Of a stretch of DNA of 64,000 nt, positions 54,368-64,000 are shown piece after piece (the stretch's first letter is position 1; each line of letters opens with the position of its first letter). Below the pieces are notes generated by a model. It worked only from the letters and a program-made list of their open reading frames with translations. It ran no database searches and was not told the origin of the DNA. The position numbers were made by a program, and so were the translations under genes. The stretch spans positions 70,652,383-70,716,382 of the forward strand of contig JAKGHH010000002.1 in assembly GCA_022828595.1 (NCBI GenBank), written 5' to 3'. Source of the stretch: Nelumbo lutea (Eukaryota; Streptophyta; Magnoliopsida; Proteales; Nelumbonaceae).

Positions 54368-55217
54368 CCCCAAAAAAAAGATAAAATACAAATAAAAGGG
54401 GAAACAAAGGAGAAGTAGGAAATTGCCAAAAAAAAGGAAACATGATATAAAATGAAGAAGAATATGAAAATACAATAAAATACAAAAAAGAAAAAATAAA
54501 TTAAATAAAGAAAAAGAGGAAAACACAAAAAATAAAAATAAAAAGTGCCATCGAATCTAAAATACAATAAGAGATATCATGCTCTAATTTGCGTACTTTT
54601 GTTATTTTCATATTTTCTTTTCTCAACCAATTGAACTTCAAAAATTTCACCTTAGCCATTAAGCCCATTGACAAAGTAGGTCTTTGTCACACATGAAAGT
54701 TTTGAGAGACTCAACATTGTTATTCCCAAAGTATAGCCGGGTAGTCTGCAATATAATTTTCTGAGGGCTTTAGCATCGATTAAGCTGCTTTCATTGGGCC
54801 AATTTGAATATAGTACTACAAGTTGTTTCACTAATAGAAAGTCAATTGGCTGAATGAATGCAAATTTGAGGTTTTTTAAGTTTTTCATCAAGTATAGCTT
54901 ATATATATATTTTGGTGTGGGGCCTACCTTATAAAGCCAAAAGTACATTTAAGCTTAAGTAAGGGGTCTTTGGTTCAAGTCTTGTTATCAACATTTTTAA
55001 GTTTGTATTTATGTTAATGACCTAGATGGCTTCATAAAACTGGGATCAGTTCACTAGTTTTCTGGTTTAATTGGTCAGTTTTGACTGATTTTTCAAGAAT
55101 TACGATTTTTAGTATATGACTGAATCGATCAAACAACCGAGCTATGGTTTAAGAGATCCAATTGGTTGGTAGGTCTGACTTTCTAAAGTCTAAACAATGG
55201 AAAAGAGTATAAAAAAA
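54368..55217. other. intergenic, no gene seen
   Basis: A-rich then AT-rich sequence. Short frames are low-complexity. Confidence 0.5.
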
Positions 55218-56748
55218 GGGTAAAATACAAACCCCCCCTCCCCCACTGTTAAAAAAAAAAAAAAGAATTGACAAAAACCTTCATTCCGTTAATAATCATG
55301 AGGAAAAACGTTAAATCAATGATCAAATCTTTCCAAATACCTATTTTATTCTTTTACAAATTAATTTGTGTATGTTTTTATTAAAATACGCCTATCGACA
55401 TATTGTCATCTTTCTCTTTTCCATCGAAATACGCCTGTCGATATATTATCTAACAGTTGGAGTCCTGACCTCTGCCTTGGAAAACCGGCACTGAGGTCTC
55501 TCTTGATCTCTGCCACCATTGGTGGCACATTATCAGTGCTCAAGAGCTCAAGCAATAACTATCTTAGCTTGTGGAGTTGCGATCTCTCATCAAAGCCCAA
55601 TGTCAACTTCGAAGATTGTCGATGCATCAGGAAGATTTGCATGGTTGATGTAATCTGCTTTCTTTGTAAAGAGGATAACCTTGTGTGCCATTCTTTTGCA
55701 CTTAAATCCCCGATCTTTGTTCTTTTTCCCAAGGCCGTTGAGATTGTGAGGCACGTGGAGACACATTTCAGGTTAAGATAAAAAATCATTAGCCTTTGTT
55801 CAGATTTGAATGTATATTTTTCTATATCAAGAAATTTGCAGGGTGTACTTCTTCGACTAGTTGCTTTATCGCTATTTAAAATATATATTTTTTTCATGAA
55901 AATTCTTTGCCAATGGTCACTACTTTTCAACTAAAATTTCCTTTGTATTCCCTTCAATTCCGAATTGCTTCATGAATTTTGTTCTACCATTTTATTGATC
56001 TTCTCATATCAAAATTTGTCACTTATCATAAATGCAGATACATCAATTTCTTGGGATTTATTTCCAATTAAATATCTTTTTTTTACCTTTATTATCAAAC
56101 TTGTAAAAATTTCCAAGTAAAATAGTCAAGCAATCAATTACTTTCTGTTTCTCTGTTTTTCTCATTTTTCATCTTGCCAGATGCAATTCATCTCATTCTC
56201 GAAGGAGCCCAAAACCTGATCGTTCCAATATCGCTAGCCCTTAGGTAGCCCGAGCCCAAACCAATTATATACATGTATTTATATATATATATATATATAT
56301 ACATACATAATTTTTAATTGGGTTCATTGACCAACTCGAACCTGGCCCGGGCCCAAGCCCAACTCGAGTGCATCAAATTATAGGGCAAGCTGGGCTTGGG
56401 TTAAGAAAATCGGGCTTGACCTTAGACTCGGGCTAAGCTCGGGCCTTAAGCCCAAATTTTAGGGTTGGGCCTAGGTTGACCATAAACCTGACCCAACTCG
56501 TTTGACTTGCACCCCTAATCGGCAGGCGTATTTTAATAAAAACAAATACAAGTTAATTTGCAAAAGGGTAAAATAGGTATTTGAAAATATTTGATCATCG
56601 GTTTAACGTTTTTCATCATGATCATTGACGGAAGAGAGGTTTTTGTCAATTTTTTTTAAAAATAGAGGGGAGGTTTTTGCTAAAGTGAAACTATAGGAGA
56701 GGTTTTTATAATTGTCAAAAAGTTTAGGGGAGTTTTTGTATTTTACCC
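55218..56748. mobile_element. MULE-like element with about 170-bp TIRs, second Pack-MULE candidate
   Basis: Left end GGGTAAAATACAAACCCCCC and complement of right end GGGTAAAATACAAAAACTCC diverge in one C/A-rich stretch. They then align again for more than 100 bases through TTGACAAAAACC, GAAAAACGTTAAA, CAAATACCTATTTTA and TTATTAAAATACGCCT. No transposase. Inside lie a protein-like fragment (55440-55781) and a hAT-like insert ending CACCCCTAATC (about 56225-56519) with a (TA)n run. Flanking A-runs blur the target duplication. Confidence 0.75.
55440..55781 (+). pseudogene. possible captured gene fragment (WD-repeat-like, unidentified)
   Basis: The plus frame reads SWSPDLCLGKPALRSLLISA, SVLKSSSNNYLSLWSCDLSS and KICMVDVICFLCKEDNLVCH. 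The N-Y-L-S-L-W-S rhythm resembles one WD blade, but I cannot name the gene. It is open for about 110 residues within a transposon and has no start. Confidence 0.3.
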
Positions 56749-56833
56749 AAAAAAATGGAAAAGAAGATCCTATCCTCCCAAAAGGAACCAAATTCTTGGA
56801 CTATGTTTGGACCAGTTCATTGCAAAGCGCTTA

Positions 56834-57776
56834 GGGTCCGTTTTGCTCATTGGAATTGGTGCTTTAATTGGAATCAGAATGACCCATTCCAATTCCAACC
56901 ATTTGTTTGGTGGGAATGGGTTTCTGATTATCATTATTAGAAATGGCAACAGGGCGGGGATTACATTCTCCATCCTCGATTCTGACCCCCAAACCACCCC
57001 CATCCCTGTCGATCTTTGCACGGGGAAAGGAATCCTCCCTCCATCCTCGACCCTGACGGGGAATTCATCCTCGTTGGAGATCTGAATCCCCAACAAACTG
57101 GAGAATAAGAGTCTCCGTCTCAGAGAGAGAGAGAGAGAGAACCGTTGCGAGAGCTGAGGTCGGCGATGAGAGAGAATCCGAAGGGCGAGGCAACGACGAC
57201 GGCAATCAGCGATGATGATGAAGGTTGAAAGAAGATTAAAGAACTAGAACTCTTCTTTGAGTATCTCTTCTCTGTCCTCTATCGAGACTTGAGTATCTTT
57301 GTCCTCTATCCGATATCTGACGGCAACGGGCGAGAGGCGATAGTCAGCGATGGCAGTCGACAAATCAGCGACGAAGACGAACTCACGAAGGAAGACAAAG
57401 CTAGGGTTCTATCGAAGACTCGAAATCGAAGGGTTTTACTATCGAGCCATCGAGTGTTTTATTGTTTAAGTGTTTTACTTTTTTTTTTTTTTAGTTTTAA
57501 TCTTAAAAAAAACGAATAATAATTATTATAATATATAATATAATATATATAATTATATATATTAATGGGGGATGGGTTGGGGCGGGGATTGCATTTCCCG
57601 TCCTCATCCCCGACCCCGTACCCCCCATTCCCGACCCCGTCGGGTCGGGGAGCCCGGGTACCCGTCGGGGACGGGGAAAATTGCCACCCCTGAATGGGAT
57701 CCCTGAATGGCCATTCCAACAGGCGTCAGGGATAGGTAATTCTGGTTCCGATTCTATCCGCTAACCAAACTGACCC
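56834..57776. mobile_element. PIF/Harbinger-type MITE with TTA target duplication
   Basis: Termini GGGTCCGTTTTG and complement GGGTCAGTTTGG, followed by ATTGGAATTGG- and ATAGAATCGG-type inner repeats. TTA flanks both sides (56831-56833, 57777-57779), as in Tourist/Harbinger elements. It ends 160 bases upstream of the TatD-gene ATG and contains a nested hAT-like insert. Confidence 0.8.
56941..57691. mobile_element. hAT-like insert nested in the Harbinger MITE
   Basis: Ends AAATGGCAACAGGGCGGGG and complement AGGGGTGGCAATTTTCCCCG, with GC-rich subterminal CGGGGA repeats. The centre has a (GA)n run (57121-57140), GACGACGGCAATCAGCGATG-like gene-leader-like sequence and an AT-rich part at 57520-57565. 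No clear target duplication. Confidence 0.55.
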
Positions 57777-57779
57777 TTA

Positions 57780-57936
57780 AGTCTCAAAAACCAGAAAAAC
57801 CGGATAACACAAAAACCGGTCGCCGCTACATAACTTGTTAGAGTCGTCAATCCATCATCGCTCTCCCTCTCGGCTCTCGTCTCTGGTCAGTCTAATTCCA
57901 CTCCCTCAGGCCTAAAAGCTTTTTTGAAGCTCGGCC
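57780..57936 (+). promoter_or_regulatory. short upstream region and leader of the TatD-like gene
   Basis: Only about 157 bases separate the Harbinger MITE from the ATG. They are C/T-rich (CTCTCCCTCTCGGCTCTCGT), typical of a plant 5' leader; no TATA box is seen. The core promoter may therefore fall in or beside the MITE. Confidence 0.4.
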
Positions 57937-60900
57937 ATGGCAACTATACGAATGATAGGCAAGTACCTCTGCAGCACCCACCCAATACCTTATGCTCTCT
58001 GTTTCTTCTACACCGGTCTCTAATTCACAAATGTTCTCTGTTTCGTCAATTTAAACAGATATAGCTGTTAACTTCACAGGTGAGGAAATGTCACCAACAC
58101 GTCGTGCTCAATTTCCACCTCACCTATTCTTTTCGCATCATATTGTGTGTTTTCGTCCTAAAATTTAACAACAAACACTGTACAGATGGCATGTTCAAGG
58201 GAGTTTACAATGGCAAGCAGTGCCATGTAGCAGATATTCCTTCTGTCCTCAGTAGGGCATGGAGCGCCGGAGTTGACCGGATTATAGTAAGTGCATCCAC
58301 CGTTTTTTTCTAGCTTTACCTCGCGAGTGACAAGTCACGAGTCGTTCACAACCGGGTTATTACTCATTTATGATATTAATTTAATCTGATAATTGTGCGT
58401 TGTGTTGGGCAAGGTGACTGGTGGGTCGCTAGAAGAATCAAGGGAAGCTCTAGCCATAGCAGAAACTGATGGTCTGCTTCTTTCCCCTATTTGGTTCACT
58501 TGCTGTCCTTTCTAATTGATTTTTGATCTTTTTAAGATGTTTATTCCTTCATTCTTCTAGTCTTCGACTTAACATTTCTTTTTCCTGCTCACAAGTGGAT
58601 TGTCGTTTGCAGGGAGGCTTTTCTGCACTGTTGGGGTGCATCCTACCCGATGCAAGGTAATTAGTTATTCGTTTGGATTCTTCTTCCTTTTTCCCCTTTT
58701 ACTTATTTCTTTTTTTCGTTCAGTATTTTCATTGTTTGTTGGAATTGTTGGATTGTTGGATTGTTGACTCTGTTGCTATTGTTCAGGAATTTGAAGAAAG
58801 CGGTGATCCAGAAAAGCACTTTCAGGCACTATTGTCCTTGGCTAAGGAAGGAGTTGAGAAAGGAAAGGTGCAATTCTTCTTGATTATGTGTGTAAAATAA
58901 TTATTGATGCTTGGATACGCACTAGTGTTAAGAGCACACGGATTATATTGTTCTCCAACGGATCATTGGAGTTAAAACAATAAAAACTGACTCCAGCTTC
59001 TTGTGGTCCAATGTTTGAGTAAGGAGTATACTAGGAAAAATAAGTTAAGCTGCAGCTCACTTTTTTTAGTACTAGATTAATAATTTTTTTTTTAATGTTG
59101 TAAGATAATGGGTAATCTTGATTGATTAAATTTGAGACACATAAAAGGATTTATTTTTTTATTCTATACGGAATTGTGTTACTTGGTCTCTGTTTGAATT
59201 GCTATAAAAAGGGTGGGAATTTTTCTGAAATATATTTTTTGTTTTATTTCCAACTATTTTATGGAAAAAAAACTTTGTTTCTCTCCTTTTACATGATTGC
59301 AGCGTCAGCAGAAAAAAAATTAAGTCAAAGGTAGCTTTCTTCTTAGTGTGACTTGTGTTGTAGAAATGCTTAAAAAGAGACAAGTAGATTTTCTGAGGCA
59401 TTGCTATTCCTTCAGAGGATTATGTTTTTTGTGATCATAATCCAAAAACTGCAGATCATATCCTCATCCATTGTCAGTATGCTGCAAGTATTTGGGCATA
59501 CTTAAACAATTTGTTGAATGTCAAATGGCCCCAATGCCTGTAAGGGAGCTGGTGGTTGGTGGAAGCTAGTAGTCTTAATGATAGAAGGAAAATCCTCTGG
59601 AGTATTATAGTTTGTCTTCTGATCCATTTGGAGGGAAAGAAGCCTGAGAATATTTGAAGGAATAGAGAGATCTGTGATAGAAACAATGCCTCAATACCTG
59701 TTTTCCCTCTCTTTTTTCTACAGTACATAACCAGGATGTGAGGGTGGTGGAGTGCTATAAAATACAGAATAATGAAGCGACTTGGTGCCCCTAGTTCAGA
59801 TGAAATCTGAATGATTGGGAGCTTTAGTCTTTTTTGCATCTTTTGCAGCTGATCCACACTGTCACATCACAAACAGCAGTGGAGGATGGAAGGACCTGGG
59901 TGCTAGAGAAATCAGTTTTTATTTTATTTTATTTTTTTATCCTGTGGTGAAATCTATGTTCGAATTGCAGGAGTCCGTAGTTGAGGGTTTGTTTCCCAGA
60001 TGCAAAATTTGGAAGGTAGGCGTGCCATCCAAGGTGGTGTTTTTGGTTTGGACAGCATCCTTGGACAAGTGTCTGACTAGAAACAGTCTGCAGAAGAGGC
60101 ATGAGGGTGAAGGGTGTTGCTTGTGTACTCTGTGATTCCCACCCTGGATCGGGTTTGCACTGCCAGGGTGCCACCAGGCTTTGGCTAGATATTTGGATTT
60201 TTTCAGGTGAAGTTTTACTTCCAAAGATCCTTGAGAAAAGTCCTTGAATGAAAGCTGGCATTTACAGAGTTTGAGCAAGACAGGGCAGTTTGGAATATGT
60301 TACCTTTGCAGTTAGTTGGACCCTCTGGACTGAACAGAACAGTTGTACTTTTTGAGAGGAAAGATAACAGATTTCATTAAACAAAAAAGAGTACATGAGA
60401 ATATGTACAAAAAACACACACAGATTACAAAGGCATTACTCTCTCACTATGTAAAAATTCCCTGTGAGCTCCTGATTTAGCCAAACAATCTGCTACTGAG
60501 TTTAATTCTCTGGGGATCCAGAACAGATTTGCATTCAAAGAGCCCAGAAGATCTCGAGCTTCATCCAGATAATGAGCTGGCCTCCACGGTTCTCCATTCT
60601 TCTCCCCTAATGGTATTGGTTGAACCACTTTTGATGACTAGGGAAGACAAGCCAAGGTCTTTTGCAATCTGGAGTCCGGTTAGCACGGCTAAAACTTCAG
60701 CCTTTGTAGAGTCTGCTATCCTGATTGGACCACTGTAAGTCCACAATAAATCTCCATTCCCTCCCTTAAACACACCACGATCCCTGCTAGACCAGGGCTC
60801 CCAAGGCACTTCCATCAAGGTTCAGGGTCACCTCCTCTTCTATTCTTGAGTGAAGGATGCTTGTTGTTTTTGGAGAGGATGGATAAGAAAACAGGATCTC

Positions 60901-63900
60901 CACAATGCTTTTCTGAAGATCATTCAAAGGAACACCTTTAAACTCCTCTGAGTTCAGCATCCATATGTTGCACAAATAGATTATGTAGGATAACAATTCA
61001 TCCATAGATCTAGCTTTATTATTGAAGATTCAGTTGTTTCTCTCCTCCCACACCTCCCACAAAACTGCTTGAACCAACAGTTGTATTTTTGATCAGATAG
61101 CCTGCTTGGTGGGCATGATGGAAAGGAAAATGTTTGGAAAGTTGCGTTCTTGGCTGTCTCTCCATAAATCCTTTAGGGGGATTGATAATAAGTTCTTTTT
61201 TGATCCTAATGATCTTTTTGCAAATGGATTCATACTTCTTAGATACAGTTGTACATCCTGGGTGTAAAGTGCGTCACTGTACAGGGATTTTGTATTTCTG
61301 TTTTGAATTTTCAATCAGTACGCTACACTTTAAAAAAAAAAAGGGATTAAACCATGCTTGATCTTCCTTTGACTTCTCCAAGTATCACTTTAAATAGTCA
61401 TCATGCTGGCATCTACAAAATTTTGCATCTTCTATTTAAGTGTCCCTGTGGATGGAAGCTTGTAGGGAGGAAGACAAAGGGACAGAGAGGGATGGCTTGT
61501 GTGGCATCCAAGAAGATGAAGGAGCGAAAGTTAATGACACTTATTCAATTTTGGCAAATTGAAGTTTGGGGAAGGTAAAAGGAAGAGAACACTCAGTAGA
61601 ACACCTTGACAGATGGATTTAATTTGATGCATGCACATAAGCCTGTTTTTCAATGGAAAAGTTTAAGAGGTCACAGGAGGAAGGGCCAGATCGGGTTAAC
61701 CTGTCAAACCGGGAGGGATTGGAGCAAGCTATTGGGTGTGATATTATTAGTGGTCACATGGGAGGTAATAAGGCATCTTGCTCGGATGGGCTTGTTTCTT
61801 AGAAGCCCAAAATAAATGGGTCAGATAAAGAGATGGGGTCTATGGATAGTATTTTAGTGATTATTGAGGAGGCACATGAAATGTTAAGTGAGCATGTGAT
61901 TGGTTTGGGAGGGGAGATGAAGGTTTTTTATTTTTTATTTTTTTTATTTTATGAATGAGGGGAGTTGAAGTTTACCATTGAGGGGATATCATCTTCCCCT
62001 ACTTTTGCTCGTGGCGGAGATGATGGACCTGGTGCAAACATGAAGTTGAATGTTGGTTCTCAGGGAGCAGAGAGAAAACGATTGAAAGGGAAGAAGCAGA
62101 TGGACTTGGTGTGCCATGATTTTTTCACAATGGCATGGTCCTGCATCAGTGGGCCAAAGGTGTTAGGGAAGGGTCTGAATTAGCTTTCTTTGATGGAAAG
62201 GAGGAAAAGAGGTTGGAAGGAGAGGGAGGTGAAGAGGATGAGAAAATCTCAAGGAATGCTGCAAGTGATGGTGGAGGAGTTGGAAAAAAATGGCCTTGAT
62301 AAGGACGCAGAGGAAAGGGAAGGAAATGAAGATGTTGAAGTAAATGAAATAAGGATCTACTAGAGGAGAAAATACAAAACAGTTCCTTTAGAGGATGGTT
62401 CACAAACGGAAAAGGATGAAGATGATGAGATTGTGCTAGATGAGATTCATGAAGTTGAAAGAATGGATGATTTGGAAACGGTGATCAGCAAAGAGGTGGA
62501 GGTAAGTAAAAGGTTGGGTTTATTCTTCTTAGGTGGAGAGGATTTTGCTAGGAAAGCTTTCTTGGATGTGGAAGAGGACCCAGGTGTGTTTTTGAAGGCC
62601 AGTAAGAAGGACATAACAACTTCTGAGGCTCCTTCTACTGGGGGGGAGGATGACAGATTTTAGAAAGGAGCAAAATCTTGGCAATATAAGGGAGGTAGTA
62701 TGACAGCAGAGCAAGTGTTTGCGAAGAATGCAGTCTTGGAGCTTGAAAGGGTGAATGAGAAGAATGGAGATAAAAAGATCGGTGAGGGTCATCCTAATGC
62801 AATTAAATGATTTAGGCATAAAAAATTCAACAGATCTGTGCCAGTTTTGAAAATGTTTGCTAGACTGAAGGGGGTGGGGGGGGGGGTAGTGTGACAGCAG
62901 AGTAAGTGTTCGAGAAAAATGAAGTCTTGGAGCTTGAAAGGGTGAATGAGAGGAATGGAGATAAAGAAATCGGTAAGGGTCATCCTAATGCAGTTAAAAG
63001 ATTTAGGCATAAAAAATTCAACAGATCTGTGCCAGTCAAAGGTGTTTGCTAGACTGAAAGGGGGTCTATTTGGGGTTGGAATCAATAAGAAGGTCAAGAG
63101 GACGAAGAATTGTAAAGAAAAAGCAAGAGGTTCCTAACGTTACTGTTGCAGGTTTGGGGTGAGTGAATTTTGTTCTCTTTTGGGTTGGAGATTTAGTCTG
63201 GGTGGTCTGTCTGGTTGGGTCTCTAGATGGAGAGTTGGGTGTCAAGTGTTGGGTCGGTTTGTCGTTCTATTTGGTTTTTGGGATGGGAGTGGTGTGCTTG
63301 AGGTTTGTTAGGGTGGGGTTGTTTTGTTCGGTTTGTGGTGATTTCTTATCACTGTTTGTATTTCTTTCTTTCTTCTTTCTTAATAATTTTTTTCTTTATT
63401 TATCTTCAAAAAAATATATCTCCAATGCTTTGGCAAATCACTTAGGTAATGTAAGTATCAAGTATGGCTATCGTATAATTTCTTTATTTATCTTCAGCCA
63501 ACTTTCCTTGGCTTCTAAGTATAATTTCTTGTTTTCTTATTAATCCCTCATACTTCTGTTGTATAGGTGGTGGCAGTTGGTGAATGTGGATTAGACTATG
63601 ACAGGCTTCACTTTTGCCCATCTGAAATTCAGAAGAAGTATGCTCAAAACTTGATGAATTTCAGTAGGAAATTTTTTTTTCTTCTAATACTAATTCTTTT
63701 TTATTGCATGATTTTTCTTTAACCGTATACCATTACCAAAAAGAAAAATTTCAGTTTATGTGATTCTTTCTTGTTTATTTCTTCATGTTTTCATAACTAG
63801 ATATTTTGAGAAGCAGTTTGAATTAGCAGATGCCATGAAGTTACCCATGTTTCTGCACATGCGCGCAGCTGCTAAAGATTTTTGTGACATTCTATCACGA

Positions 63901-63911
63901 AATAAAGAGAG
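57937..63911 (+). CDS. TATDN1-like: TatD-family deoxyribonuclease (TATDN1-like), exons 1-8, 3' end outside window
   Basis: Exons: 57937-57958, 58059-58079, 58186-58286, 58414-58471, 58613-58656, 58787-58867, 63567-63637, 63801-63911. Phases join to about 170 residues of a family of roughly 300. Motifs: IDIAVNFTDGMFKGVYNGKQ, VTGGSLEESREAL, FCTVGVHPTRC, VVAVGECGLDYDRL (metal-binding Glu), QFELADAMKLPMFLHMRAA (metal-binding His). TatD enzymes are TIM-barrel, metal-dependent nucleases; eukaryotic TATDN1 has 3'-5' exonuclease/endonuclease activity and is linked to apoptotic and replication-associated DNA processing. The N-terminal HxH seen in some bacterial relatives is absent, as in TATDN1 and E. 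coli TatD-like DIGVN proteins. Intron 1 has a GC-AG border; the others are GT-AG. Intron 6 is 4.7 kb of LINE debris. Confidence 0.93.
59320..60345 (+). mobile_element. L1 LINE fragments (zinc region, RNase H start) in TatD intron 6
   Basis: Plus strand: K-V-A-F-F-L and AIPSEDYVFCDHNPKTADHI, LIHCQYAASIWAYL of the zinc tail, then after a T-rich stretch at 59915-59940 another copy-like segment, PRCKIWKVGVPSKVVFLVWT and KCLTRNSLQKR, and AVSWTLWTE-N near 60310. The second segment repeats an earlier domain, so two LINE pieces are probably joined. Same strand as the gene. Confidence 0.65.
60346..61335 (-). mobile_element. L1 LINE zinc region and RNase H in TatD intron 6
   Basis: Minus strand: LRSMNPFAKRSLGSKKNLL, LWEVWEERNN, VTLNLDGSALGAL, a GPIRIADSTKAEVLAVLTGL RNase H block and FWIPRELNSVADCLAKSGAH. 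The 3' tail ends in a T-run at about 60347. One stop and a frameshift within RNase H. It interrupts the plus-strand LINE at 60345. Confidence 0.75.
61340..63415 (+). mobile_element. non-autonomous retroelement with LINE ORF1-like frames, copy B
   Basis: Shares with copy A (22990-25700) the KEVEVSKRLGLFFLGGEDFA and RKAF segment (62490-62570), acidic linker and G/T-rich 3' part (63160-63340, TTTGGGTTGG-like). The end is TTCTTAATAATTTTTTTCTT followed by TTTATCTTCAAAAAAA. No endonuclease or RT. Contains an internal tandem duplication at 62697-63060. Same strand as the TatD gene. Confidence 0.55.
62697..63060. repeat. tandem duplication (about 190-bp unit) in copy B
   Basis: GTAGTATGACAGCAGAGCAA through TTTGCTAGACTGAAGGGGG is repeated from about 62886 as GTAGTGTGACAGCAGAGTAA. 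The units share GTCTTGGAGCTTGAAAGGGT and AAAAATTCAACAGATCTGTG. A G-run (62868-62886) marks the junction. Confidence 0.85.
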
Positions 63912-64000
63912 GTGAATTTTTAGAACCTTATGAATTTTCCTAATATCAATTTCATAATTTGCTCTTGTATACAAGGGAAAAATCTACAATAAGTGCACTG

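Noticed and set aside
53793..54567. Phe/Tyr-rich frames on both strands
   Set aside because: Low-complexity T-rich or A-rich DNA inside and beside a MULE-like element; no protein similarity.

Overview
The window is nuclear DNA of a flowering plant. It has intron-rich genes with canonical GT-AG borders, two recognisable plant housekeeping genes, L1/RTE LINEs, Copia and Tat-type Gypsy LTR elements, and hAT, Mutator, CACTA and Harbinger transposons. The species cannot be named from sequence; the very long, transposon-filled introns suggest a moderately large genome.

Region 1 (1-31 kb) is one gene on the minus strand: a BSL2/BSL3-type Kelch-repeat Ser/Thr phosphatase of brassinosteroid signalling. 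Fourteen exons are present, from the ATG at 30974 to an exon ending at 2661. The rest of the catalytic domain lies beyond base 1. About 2.2 kb of coding sequence is spread over more than 28 kb, because the introns hold a Pack-MULE (724-2528), a nested Copia element (6895-12382), several LINEs on both strands, an RTE interrupted by an L1, and MITEs with clear target-site duplications.

Region 2 (31-57.8 kb) is intergenic and made largely of transposons. An old L1 (from about 33.09 kb) was split by a younger, nearly complete Gypsy element of the Tat type (37267-47243, 777-bp LTRs, 5-bp target duplication GGTTG). This element is read on the minus strand (gag, protease, RT, RNase H, integrase) and carries a second, oppositely directed and spliced reading frame (38.7-40.6 kb) with its own TATA box and a dense ACGT-core cluster. 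Beyond it are a CACTA terminus, MULE termini, hAT-like MITEs, a second gene-fragment-bearing MULE-like element (55218-56748) and a Harbinger-type MITE (56834-57776) containing a nested hAT-like insert.

Region 3 (57.9-64 kb) is the 5' half of a TatD-family deoxyribonuclease gene (TATDN1-like) on the plus strand, with eight exons visible. Its first intron appears to use a GC-AG border. Intron 6 (4.7 kb) is packed with LINE remains, including a second copy of the ORF1-like element seen in BSL intron 7.

Most open frames here are decayed transposon coding sequence or their antisense shadows. The points most worth following up are the multi-gene Pack-MULE, the antisense gene of the Gypsy element with its promoter-like region, and the nested insertion order that the target duplications allow to be read.
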